Assembly (NCBI GenBank): GCA_008931825.1
Contig: QXVZ01006350.1
Coordinates: forward strand, 1 to 50,115
Length of the DNA: 50,115 nt
DNA from: Phallusia fumigata
Lineage: Eukaryota > Chordata > Ascidiacea > Phlebobranchia > Ascidiidae
Direction of reading: 5' to 3'
Shown here: positions 26,800 through 37,485 of the stretch, piece after piece
Layout of the letters: every line of letters begins with the position of its first letter
How positions within the stretch are numbered: the stretch's first letter is position 1
Program-made: the position numbers and the translations under genes
The notes under the pieces: model-generated
What the model was told of the DNA's origin: nothing
The model's input: only the letters and a program-made list of their open reading frames with translations
The model's database searches: none

Positions 26800-26902
26800 G
26801 CAACTCCTAAGGACATTCAGGAGATGATGTGTCATTATCTGGACTACAAGAATGATTGTCTGCAGAAACTCAACGAGACTGCTGCGCAACTTCCTGCAAA
26901 CG
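26800..26902 (+). CDS. GPCR exon: start of the cysteine-rich ectodomain
   Basis: 103 bases, phase 0 in and phase 1 out. It encodes [18 protein letters not shown], then [16 protein letters not shown]. This is the N-terminal helix of a hormone-receptor domain with the first conserved Cys and an N-glycosylation sequon (NET). Borders are tattttccag| and |gtaaaa. Confidence 0.88.
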
Positions 26903-29900
26903 GTAAAAGGAATGTTGGGCGGCTTACGAACTTCGAAAGCCAATTGGACTTTTTTTCTCGTGAAAATTGCCGTGCAGATTTCAATGACTTGACATTTGCG
27001 TAAAGTTCAGCAGAAAAAACAAACGGCATGTGTGTTTGTGTATACTTTTTTTTGATGTTTGTTGTGTTCTGGCAACTTTAACGAATTGTTACTGGCTGCC
27101 ATGGAGTTCATTTGCGGCTTTCAAATTCACAGAGACTTGGTGTATGGGCGAATTTGATGGCTACGTTTGTTGGAACCATGCAAGACCTGGTCTTTCATAC
27201 GAAAACTGCCCGGAATTTATCCCTTGGAGAAATGGTAAGTCTTGGTAGCAGCTCCCCACAAAACTAAAGCTCTTTAAACTTGTTTTTTTAACATGATATG
27301 TTATATGTTGCATTATATTAGCATATTTTATTTTCTGGTGACAAATTTTTGCAACTCTTTTGACGCTTTCACCTTAATCAACTGAGTTCACCGTTTGTGG
27401 TTTTAATGTTTACATTAGTTGGAGCACAGTGGAGACCATCCGAGGTGATAACGTGGTGATAAATTCGCAGAATTAAACCAGACAGTCGTTCGCCATTTGC
27501 TTTGTGTAATCTGGGATTAAACTTCTTGTGGGATTGGAGAGATAGTGTCAGTAGTGAATCGCATTTGGTTGAACAACCGCAAAAATGCTGACATGTGTGC
27601 TATAGGACCACCAGGCCAGGCCCAGGTACTTAAAATGGGCGAACTCGCTGATCTTTTACATTGCCTGTGTACAAGAAGGTCGCAAACCTCAACTCGTTCT
27701 AAAGCTTCATTTTTTTTGAACATTTTTTTTTTGACACAATAATCACTTTGCGACTTTGGCTTAATGGTTGGAAAAATGATGTAATTATCATACGATTTAA
27801 GAAAGAAAACATCATAACAAATCCAACAAACATACTTCTGCACGAGAAATTGCTTGGCATTACAAAGAAAAAATTAAAGAGTTTTCAGAAAACTTTGAAG
27901 ATTTTGAAAAAGCTGATTTGAATAAAAGTGAAGTAGCAGTGCCACTTCTGAGCACCAAACCTAACCCACACATTACCGCATGACGTAATTACCAAGTGTT
28001 AACTGAGAACTTACGCTTTGTCTGCATTCCAATACCTTATATGTGTGATTGTTTAATAACAAGCAAGACGGCGGTTCTTTAATCTTCTAATCGTGTACAA
28101 GTGTTCTAAAAATTCGTTTTCACTTTGAAATTTTTGTTTGCGTTTAAATCTGACATCAATCTCTCCATGATTGATGCAAATTCGTAGCACGTTTATATTC
28201 AGCAACAACACAATAACATAATTGCTTTTCATTATGCCACAAAATCTCGCTTGATCTTTGACAAATCTAAGTCAAGGCGCCTGAGTGACTGTGTTGCTTG
28301 TACTAAACTTTAGGAAAGAATTTAAGAATAAACAAATCTTACTGATGAAAACTCTGCATATCTTCTCGTGTTATGGGGGATATATGTATTTACTGTGCAA
28401 AATTTACAGCTCTCTGGTTTGTTCAAGTAAATTGACCAACCTTAATAGTAGGCAGTGAGTAAACAATCCCATAAAAACCTCGAATTCTGGAGAATGCTTT
28501 CCATCTGATTTGACTCCCGTTTTCCACAAACGAGGTTTTCGGAAACTTCGAACCTACAAGTTTATCTCTTGTCCTTGTGAATTTTTTGAACCGAAGTGGC
28601 TGCAATGTAAAAAAAGAAAATTGAAATTAGTTTCCTGAAGTCTGTGGTCATTCCAACAACGTCCCAATCTGGAGTGTGTTCCTTGCGGTCTGTGAACACA
28701 AGTTGTTCTGAGAACTAACTCGATAACTTGTCTTATACACGCCCAGCGCCTTGATGGTTATACACATAGGCAGACATTTTTCCCAAGGTCACCAAATCTT
28801 ACACACATACATAGATTTCGGTATTAAGTAATTTAGAAAAGTTTTAATAGAATATGTTGGGGGGATCCCTCCTCTTGCTCCTATGTGCCGACCGCCATGG
28901 TTGTAGAGGTGTATTATTGTTTTGAATGTGTAAAATCACTAAAATACAATTTCCTATCTTTAAATACAATTTCCCATCTTGGCACACTTTAAACTAGAAA
29001 AGCGTCGTTTTTTTATGACAGAAACACTCAAGAGCTTCCGTATGTGTCAGCCCAACGGCACATGGTTTACCCACATGGAAGATGGAGAGCGGGTTATATG
29101 GCAACATGTAGGCAACTGTAACCCGCTTTCCCAACAAACACCAATTGGCGAAGAAGCCGAAGAGGTTCTGCAGGTGGTAAGTATATTTGTCTTTCACTTT
29201 GATATTTGATGTCGTAAATGGAAAATTTTGGGACATTTGTACATCAAAAGTTATCAAGTAGGAAAAGGCTGAATAAAAATTATGTTTTTTAACACCAACG
29301 TTACACATTTTTAAACTTCCGCTGAATGATACAGAAGCATAGGTAACAACTACAGAGCCCAAAAAACCCTTAAAAGGGCGCATCGCATTTAATTAAAACG
29401 GCTTTACCTTGGTATACGAGTTCAAAACCATGTTGAACTCACTGTTCCTAGTTGCGTGACAGTTCTGGTTACCAAGTAAATATGTGGCCCGAAAAACGTG
29501 AAAATCTACAGCCAAGCATGATTTAAATAATCTCGTTAATCACGGTGCCAGAATAGATACGCGAACTTATGTTTTTTGGTCTGGGGTGTTGCCACAACGC
29601 TGGGACTGCAATAAACAAAGCGGTTAGTCAGCGGAAAACTGATCTCGAGTTAGTCACGCGAATCATGAAAACCAGCATGCAAAAAGCGTTAGTCATGCAT
29701 TTCGAAATAACGTTCGCATACATCGCTTAGCCGCCGCCGCCGTTCGACCTTTCCATTCAGTTGACGGTATGCCAAAAGCAGCGAGAGAATTCTGAAACCT
29801 TCATGGTAAGCTTGCAAAAAAAATACTCCGGCACGTGTAAATATTTGCGAGTCACCGGAGTGCAAAGCGTTGTGCGGTTTGAAGCTCCGAAAATCCGATT

Positions 29901-32900
29901 CAACTTTCCTTGCCAAAGGCTATTGGTCTTCTTTAATTCCTTTAGTAGATTCCGAGCATTTATTGGCCACCCACATTCAATCGCACTTGATAAGGTCGTT
30001 TGATGCAAAAGTTGTCTGTCCGCGAATAACACCCACAAAACATATTTTGGGCCCTTATCCGCTTGTTAGGTGTTGTATTTTTGCGCCGTAAACATGGCTC
30101 ACATTATAACCAGTCGCACGCTTTTCGGATTAACATTTTTGCAGTCGTTGTATTTTTTCGGAACGAGCGCTTTTTGCTGATGATATAATGACACATGTCG
30201 ACTCATAATTGTGCGGTGCAAAACCTGGCGTTAGCTTTTGGATGATTTTTGCACTACAATCCCGCAATTACTGCAAAACTTCTGCACGGCATATAATCAA
30301 TTGTAACAACTCGAGTTATCGGAAATGTTTTTTGGGCTTCCAACTCTTATTTTTACCTAAATATATTTTTATTGCAGCAAACCCTTGTTCGAATTCTCAC
30401 CATCGTGTACAGGACGGGATATGCTATATCGCTCGTTTGCCTGGTGGTAGCTCTCTTTCTGCTCGCCTTTTTCAAGTAAGATTTTACTAAAATAGTAAAA
30501 AAATTAGCAGCAACAATGCTTAAATGTCCTAAAGTCGTGCTGCAATCAATGCCCTGTGGGCATAACCAGAATTCGGTGACGAAATATGCGTGACGTCATC
30601 CCGATAAAATGACTACTAACTGACCGATAGCTTCAGGCTTTGTATTGATTTGGCGGGCCTAACTAAGGATTAAGCTATGCTTAACAGTGGTGTATACGTT
30701 TGGCCCTGAGCCCACTTCGATTGAACTTAATTCAGGTTCAACGTTGTGCGGCTTCGATACTTTTTTTAAAATGGGCAAAAGTTTTTAGTCGGGACGCCCA
30801 ATGCAATCAAGAACATCACCAATAAAATGTCAGTGCCCAATCTGATAACCTATCTATCAACTCCCATAAAAAGTCCCCTCAATAGCCCAAACTAGCATGT
30901 ATTTTGTGTCCTGCAATCTGCAGTAGAGTATTTTAAATCTGTAGTTTAATAGATTAAGGGCTGTAACATTATGGTCAAGTGGTCTCAATATTCGTTTAAA
31001 CAGGACCCGCTTTGTTAGCCCAATATTCTTCTGAAGATTTTTTTGCTCGGAAAGATTTTCTTCTTTCAAGCACCAACGTTCTTGAATGCCTGAAAATTAA
31101 TGCAACTGAAACAAAATTGGTGGCCGTATAGTTCCAATTCCTGACCGCAGCCTCTTTGCAAGGCACTTCGCTTCCACTGCTTTGCATGCAAATCGTCGTG
31201 TATAAAGCCTGCTTCGCGCGATTCCACCGCAGAATGTTTTGAAAACGGGTACGAAGGTTCATTGAGACCATTCAATTTCTAACTTTCGATTGACCTTTGC
31301 CGACAAAGGATTAAAGTTCGTTGCACGCAGTCAAAGTTTGGCGGCCAAAAACGCCGATGGCACCGTCCGGAACCGCCAGGCTCCACCGGAATTATACTCA
31401 GCGCGTCAACGCATCTTGAATTGCATTGCAAACGAGATGGACAAACAAAATGGCTGCGCAAACCAGGGGGCAGGCCCAAGTCCCAAGGGCATATCGTGTT
31501 GACAGTTTTTTTTCGGTCTGAAAGCAGTTTGCGACCGTTCGTTGGGACACAGGGCTCCATACATTCTATTTCGTTTACCAGTGTCGACTACATCCTCTTC
31601 GGGTGCGCTAAAACACATTTAAAGGTTTCGCTTTATACTGCAACACATGGCGACAGGGGTAATAGCCTTGCACCATACAGCATTGAAACAATACTTATTC
31701 CTTTACAGAAAACTACATTGTACGCGCAACTACATCCACATCAACCTTATGATATCGTTCATCCTCCGTTACATCGCCGTGCTCGTTAAGGATAAGGTCC
31801 TGGATGAGCACTATGATATCGAGGGAAAGATTACCGGAGGCGCGATGGAGTTTTACTGTGATGATTACGGGGGGATAAGCGGCTTGATGGTAAGAGACGA
31901 AATATAATTCAAGTTTCTGGAAACCTGCAAACTAAAGATGGGTTGACGTATGCAAAAGGCTGTGCTTAACATATTTGGTCCAGGTGTGGCCAGCAAGCGA
32001 TTTTGAGTTTTGAATTTGCTTTGAATTTCGTAGCAGGATGTAGCAAAGACATTTTTGCCACTCTGTTTATATCAAATACCTGCAAAAAAGTATTTCAAAT
32101 ATATTTATTTACAATTGGTTTGTTCTCTTTGAGAAAATACAAGCCGTTTTACACACAAGTTACGGTTTGTATCTTTTTATTAAGTCTATGTAAACCCGTA
32201 AATTGTATGCCTAATTGGTATATTGTGTTTGAAATCACAACATCAGGAAATTCACCCTTCTGGTTAAAGTATGATCGTTTATAATCGCTGATGGTGAACT
32301 CTAAAGATGTGGTTCCGTGACCTAAGTTTTTAAAGCGGATTATTAACCACCAAAGACTACATACCAATATGTGATTGCCTCCCAGGAATTCCACATTTAT
32401 ACTTAAGTTATTTTTTCTCACAAAAAACTTAAACAACAAACGTTTCTATTCGAATAAGATAAAACCTAATTGTACTCTATAACTTGTCACAGTAAAATTT
32501 AAAATTTTGCTATGTAGTCTAACGACGTTCAAATGTTTAAAACTACGAAATGTGACAATGTTTTAACATGCTTGAGTAGTTTTGATGCTACCAGATGTTT
32601 TTCATGGAAAAACATTGTTGTGTTATTTCATTGGGTTTTAAGAGTTATTAGCGCCTTATTGAGTTTTGCTTTGCGCTCAGCAGACGTCCTGTAAATTTGA
32701 AAACATTGGACACGGGCCGAAAAACAAACACGAAAACTCAATTAGATATATGGCGGTTGAGCTGATCGAGCATTGTTGCGACTGAGCTGTGGCGTTAGTA
32801 TCACATCGAATTCGAAGGAAAAGCCTAAATGTTGAGTAATAACCGTTGCCAACGTAAGTGGCATTAAAAGTAAAAAATTACTTTCCTGGAAGCAAAATGG

Positions 32901-35900
32901 GTTTTGCCGGAAATGTGAAGAACGCGCCACCATTTATTGTACCAGCACAAATTAAGGAAAATGAAGAAATTCGTGTTGCTATAAATTGGAGAAAAAAGGC
33001 TTATACCTGCCTAACCTCACGCAATTTATTAAAACCTAAACATTTTTCATGTGCTAACCCGTAAGTAGGTAATGATAAGAATGCAAGGAGTGTCAGAAGC
33101 CTATTAATTTCATTGACAAATTGACACTTTAAAGTTTCGATTTTGCATGTATTCGGACCATATTGTTAATTAAAAGCCACGGCGTGGTATTAAAATGCTG
33201 CCAAACCTAAAAAGATGTTCAGGCCTTGATGTGGTCTTTCGCCGAAATAATTGCAGAGCAAAAAAAATTTTATGTAGCGATTTGGAAACAAAAATTTACA
33301 GGGAAACGCGATAACGAACACTCATACAAATTATTACACGTCCGGCTGTCAAGCGAAACGTTAAGTACGGTACGATGGCTGTAAATTGCAGTTTTTACAT
33401 TGAAGGAGTATTACACTTTTTTAATTGAATCATTTTATTTTTGCCTAATTTGAGCTGCGCGTCGGGAAATATACCGTTTTATTGTGGTCTTTAGACAAAT
33501 GCCTTTATATCTCAAATTATCACGCTTTTTAGCTGGGAAACTCAAACTTTTTTTTGGCAATACTTTAAATAAATACACTAAACCATTAGTTCTCACAAAT
33601 AAAATAGAATTGTCAAGCGGTCGAGAGACCATCCCTATTTAGACTTTAAATAAACGAGCATTTATTCCCGTGGCGCAATTTACAATAGACAAACCAAAAA
33701 TTTTTAGATCTCACAGATCACGTTTTTTTCTGTATTTGTCGGGGTCCGACCTTTCACGATTAAATGTAAAAAAATCCCATCATAGCACTTTGTTTGTTGT
33801 AGTCTTGGTGGTTTGTATCACTTACATTAGTGGTGGGCACATCGTTNTAACTTTCCAAAGGGGTTTGTTGGGAACCATCAATAACATAAACCTTATCCCC
33901 GAAAGCGCAAACTTATGTTTACTGTGACACGAAAGCAAGGACGTCCAACACTCTTCATGCGTATTTTGCACTTTTTTCGCATCGAAGCTCTGAAAATATG
34001 GATGACTCTGTTTTACCTGCGTAATCACGCGGTCATGGCATTTTGATGACAGTTCTAATCGCATAAACGGTGCCACAAGGACGCTTTCTCCGATGGCCTT
34101 GACATTTTCCTCCCTTTATTAATGTTTAGCGGATTTAAATCAGCTGCCTGCGTTTAATTCTGAACATTATTCGCACGCCGAATGCCTGTGGAGATTTTAA
34201 CACTTGCAAGCCGCTTATAACTCAGCTGTAGTTAATGGACTTTGTTTTAGCGCTAGGCAAGGTATTGGTGCGATTTTAAACCGCACTGTAGGATTTGTTT
34301 TTTAGATTATATTTGGTTTTTATAGCCCCAATAAACCCTATAAATATCTTTCAAAGATGAACACCAGCAGTACACAATTTTCCACCGCATAAGCCGCTTT
34401 ATTTCAATTTAAAATCAACATTTACACATAAGGTTTTAAAAACACCATACTGGCGTTGACTTTAAAATCCGTTGCCTGAGACGACGTACCTGCCCATCGA
34501 CTTGTTCCCAGAATCACGGTGTAATTATATTTATAAGAATGTAGTAAAATATTGCAAGTCATGTCTCTGCAAACCAAGAACAGCTTTTTTGCCTCAACAT
34601 TAATTTGAAAATCGCCGGAAAACCGTATCGAAAACCACTAAAGGCCGCAAAACTTTCGTTTAGCACGCGACATAAACCGACTGTGGTTTTAAACACTTTA
34701 CCTTATCCTGCACTTTAACATGGCACAGCGTGCAATTTTACAAATTCCGGCGCGGCGATTCGTTGTGATTAAACCTGTTTCAACTTGCAATTATTAACCG
34801 AGCTGCATTACCCTGCCTTCTGGGTTTAAAAGTTGCACTTGCGGTTTACTTCGGAAGGCGCGTAACCGCTCTGCATTGCGCTGCCTGGAACAAAACCATT
34901 TTCGTAGAAATCGGCTTTACTGGCTCCACTAAATCCCTACATTTTAGATGTTTTGTGATACCCGTCCCCTCGCGGGCAATATGCATTACTCGCTTCCATA
35001 GGTTGATAATTTAGATAACTCGTCTTGATAACCGACTCCCAACCAACAATATCAAGTGGTAACTGCCGTGCAAATTGTGTTTTCGTTTGTTCACACAACT
35101 GAAGTAGGCACTTGTGAAGATTATATTGAACTTTATTTTTACATCACCATATAATGCACAACCATTAACAGTACTTGTGTCAGGGACAACCACTACGCTT
35201 CATCAGAAATTCGACGAAACACACCTTGTTAAAAATTTTATCTCATGTATTATAGATCAACTTCCTTATATTCATCAACATCATTCGGATAATAGTTTCC
35301 AAGCTGCGAGCGAACAACATGCCCCGGAACGACTACAAATATCGTCTTGCAAGATCCACGCTGGCCCTTATACCGCTACTGGGAATTCACTACATCGTGT
35401 TCCTCTTCGTAGTTGGAGATGGGGTGAATGTCGGTAGTCCGGCAATGCATGTGAAGATCGCCTTTGAAATGACCTTCACTTCCCTACAGGTGTGTAAATC
35501 ATAACTTTTGTTCTTCCCCAGGAAACATTGAGAGATAAGAAAGGACCGTCGTGGTGCATTGAGTTTAAATTGAAGCAGGTGCTGTCAAACAAACTGGACA
35601 AATGTTGCTATTGAAAGGATCTTATGGCAGGATAAAGTTTCAGAAGCGAAGCAATTGGAAAATCTAGAGTTTTAAAAATTACGTGAAGGTGAAATATTCC
35701 CGAAGGTGTGAATAAGTCGAGGAGATAAAGAGTTACTACAAAGATTACTGTTCATAAAGTCTGGTGTTAAATACTCTGTGTCAAAACTGATAAATATATG
35801 TCAAGATATTGCAGACCTAAAACGATTTACATAAATATGGCAAAGTGTGCGAACAGCCTTGTACAACTTGATAACACAATTCACGGTTTAAATTACTCTC

Positions 35901-37485
35901 TGCAAGAAGCTTTTCCGAGTCATTCCTGATGGTAACAACAGCGTTTGTCAAAACGTAGAAAATGTTTTACACACCAGCACTGGCTTGCATCTTCTTATTG
36001 AGCCTCAAAAAATTTCACGGTCAACACACTAGGCGCAATGGGATGTCCCTCGGGTTGAGCCGCGAAGTCAAAGTATACTTTTACGTCTAACAGATATGAT
36101 AAAAAAAATTGACGACAGTTAGCAAAGGAATGTTGGCAATTTGATCCAATACAAAACAGCAACGCACATAAATATTTGTGTGCGAGTGTATACACTTTCT
36201 ACACGGGCAACGTCGCCAACATCTCAGGGTCAGCAGAAACCCGGATAACCCAGCGAGAACCCTCGTCGATTTGCTTATTGTTTACTTGTGGTGGCGTAAT
36301 TGCGCCTAGGCTGATTCGCCGTGAAGATAAGAAAAAATATTGCGGCATTTTTGAGTTTGCACGCGGGTTCACTGATGGGCGGACGAATTCTGAACCGTCA
36401 ATTAAAGTTCGTCATCATGGTGGAAATGATTTAATCTCAACAGAATGTGCCGTGAAATTAGTTGCTCAAGGTTTTAAGGCTCGTCTAATGCGAATCTGCC
36501 GTGGGAACATCTTGCCGCGGCGTGGTGCTAATGAGTTGGTAACTCCGCTGCAAAACAAACGGCCCTTCATGTTTATTGCGCGACCGTAGGTATGCTTTTA
36601 ATCTCCACATATCGAACAACAGTCACTCTTGGAGAGTTCCAGACCGTGAATTGATGTAAACGCTTCTGCGAATCCGATTTCGGGCGTCAACGCTGCACTA
36701 AGGTTCCAAGAATCGGATCCTGGTAGTAAATAGGCGTAACCGTTCGAGAATTTTTGGCGTCGTAGTTTTGTGTTTACGGCTCTCGTTGCGAGCACGGCAG
36801 CGGTGCTAAGGTGAACACAAGGTCAGTTCAGTTTACTGTGAATAAGATTGCTGTAGCGTTTGCCTGAGTTATGAAAAAGGTATTTGCAAAATGTTTCTGG
36901 AGATTAAAAGATAGACAGAGGTCAAGTGAGTTTGTCAGCGAAAATTATGGGATTTCAGAAGATTATGTAAGCATAGTTTTTTGCGAGCTGCAAGACACTA
37001 AGTTGCAGGTAATTAAAAAGTGCCTTTTTTAAGAAGATTGACAGTTTCGGGGAAAGCCTATGGAAATAGTTTTACCAACACTCGGTGAAAAGGTTGCAGA
37101 ACAGTATTATATAACTAATGCATACTGGTGGTTTGATTTAAACGTTTAACATTTGCAGGGAATGCTCATTGCAGTTCTCTACTGTTTTCTCAATGGGGAA
37201 GTTCAAGCCGAAGTAACGAAGCTTTGGCGCAACTGGCGATGGCGTAAGGGCCTCCCTGCTGCCACCTCGCGGAAGAGCTCGACTTATCACAGCAACGGAA
37301 CGCAAATGACGTCAGTATACGGGCACTGCGATGGACATTCAACAAACCATACAGACCATCTGCTGGTTCCAACAGACAGCTGGGCCAGTCGACGGGGCAC
37401 AGACGATAGCAGTGCGCGGAATTCTCTCAATGAAAGCGGTGAGCCTTTAATGGGCAACGGACTTTCGCGAGAAGAAAGCGTTTAA
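26800..37485 (+). CDS. Class B1 GPCR, glucagon/GLP/GIP-receptor-like (incomplete in assembly)
   Basis: A seven-helix receptor of the secretin/glucagon family, which binds peptide hormones through a cysteine-rich ectodomain and signals mainly through Gs. Exons present: 26800-26902, 27133-27234, 29022-29176 (ectodomain), 30378-30475 (TM1), 31709-31889 (TM2), 35304-35489 (TM6), 37159-37485 (TM7 and tail). All borders are GT/AG and phases match between neighbouring exons. Family marks are [31 protein letters not shown]-type [17 protein letters not shown] and [27 protein letters not shown] and FTSLQG resemble the glucagon/GLP1/GIP receptor branch, but IHYIVF is the VIP/PTH-type form. TM3-TM5 are missing, probably in the gap at 33847. 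The signal-peptide exon is not identified; 16555-16758 is a candidate. The gene is tail to tail with the DD3-3-like gene. Confidence 0.93.
27133..27234 (+). CDS. GPCR exon: core of the hormone-binding ectodomain
   Basis: 102 bases, phase 1 in and out. It contains [14 protein letters not shown] and ENCPEFIPW, the conserved Asp, Trp and Cys of the class B ectodomain (compare CNRTFDxYxCW and CPWYLPW in glucagon-type receptors). The acceptor is ttcacag and the donor is the consensus gtaagt. Confidence 0.93.
28942..28980. repeat. Two tandem copies of a 20-bp unit
   Basis: aaatacaatttcctatctt is followed directly by the same unit with one change (cctatc to cccatc). It lies in the GPCR intron before the third ectodomain exon. 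Confidence 0.8.
29022..29176 (+). CDS. GPCR exon: end of the ectodomain
   Basis: 155 bases, phase 1 in and phase 0 out. [11 protein letters not shown] and the following VGNCN provide the last two conserved Cys and the G-x-W motif of the ectodomain. An acidic linker ([11 protein letters not shown]) leads to TM1. The donor is taken as caggtg|gtaagt; cag|gtggta three bases earlier would keep the frame. Confidence 0.9.
30378..30475 (+). CDS. GPCR exon: transmembrane helix 1
   Basis: 98 bases, phase 0 in and phase 2 out. It encodes [20 protein letters not shown] followed by a hydrophobic run to AFFK. It matches the V-x-YTVGYSxSL pattern of TM1 in class B receptors. The acceptor is attgcag, the donor aa|gtaaga. 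Confidence 0.93.
31290..31502 (+). other. GC-rich open stretch inside a GPCR intron
   Basis: The stretch 31290-31560, in the intron before the TM2 exon, is clearly GC-richer than its surroundings and open in more than one frame. In the plus frame it reads like ordinary protein ([20 protein letters not shown]). No family is recognised. It could be an inserted mobile-element fragment, an unused exon or chance. Confidence 0.2.
31709..31889 (+). CDS. GPCR exon: TM2 and first extracellular loop
   Basis: 181 bases, phase 2 in and phase 0 out. It begins [20 protein letters not shown], the TM2 signature of the family, followed by AVLVKDKVL and a loop ending GGISGLM at atg|gtaaga. The Cys normally found just before TM3 (as in VGCKAAM) is not at the expected place; the only nearby Cys is ten residues before the exon end (FYCDD). 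Confidence 0.92.
33847..33847. other. Assembly gap of unknown size inside the GPCR gene
   Basis: A single N, the only one of nine in the window without a copied block on its two sides. It lies between the TM2 and TM6 exons, so the missing TM3-TM5 exons may be lost here. Confidence 0.7.
35304..35489 (+). CDS. GPCR exon: third intracellular loop, TM6 and third extracellular loop
   Basis: 186 bases, phase 0 in and out. It opens with [20 protein letters not shown], continues [13 protein letters not shown] with the TM6 P-x-x-G motif, and ends FEMTFTSLQ. The acceptor is ttccaag (AAG rather than CAG), the donor cag|gtgtgt. Confidence 0.92.
35919..36000 (-). repeat. Dispersed repeat, copy 3 (inverted)
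   Basis: The minus strand reads caataagaagatgcaagcc, then ggtgtgtaaaacattttcta, then tgacaaacgctgttgttacc. It is the same family as 15962-16051 and the arms at 17492-17620. It lies in the intron between the TM6 and TM7 exons of the GPCR. Confidence 0.6.
37159..37485 (+). CDS. GPCR last exon: TM7 and cytoplasmic tail
   Basis: 327 bases including the stop, phase 0. It starts [19 protein letters not shown], the TM7/helix 8 signature of class B receptors, then [11 protein letters not shown] and a Ser/Thr-rich tail of about 80 residues. The tail ends in EESV, which could weakly fit a class III PDZ ligand (acidic-x-hydrophobic). The acceptor is atttgcag. Confidence 0.94.
   Translation, partial: GMLIAVLYCFLNGEVQAEVTKLWRNWRWRKGLPAATSRKSSTYHSNGTQMTSVYGHCDGHSTNHTDHLLVPTDSWASRRGTDDSSARNSLNESGEPLMGNGLSREESV

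Larger units (their letters stand above)
24337..26923. repeat. 1,293-bp block duplicated across a single N, including a GPCR exon
   Basis: Positions 24337-25629 and 25631-26923 are the same 1,293-bp sequence with the N at 25630 between them. The few substitutions I see lie in the first 200 bases (for example aaccac/agccac, gggacc/aggacc, caatgac/caaagac). The first ectodomain exon of the GPCR is therefore present twice, at 25506-25608 and 26800-26902. Only one copy should be counted. Confidence 0.93.

Noticed and set aside
33376..33427. Stretch reading [10 protein letters not shown], faintly like the TM3 motif of class B receptors
   Set aside because: Too short, lacks the WLLVEG core, has no hydrophobic helix around it and stops at once; taken as chance.
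36176..36589. 137-codon open frame between the GPCR TM6 and TM7 exons
   Set aside because: It lies in an intron, has no family motif, and the GPCR exons on both sides join in phase without it. A mobile-element remnant is possible but not shown.
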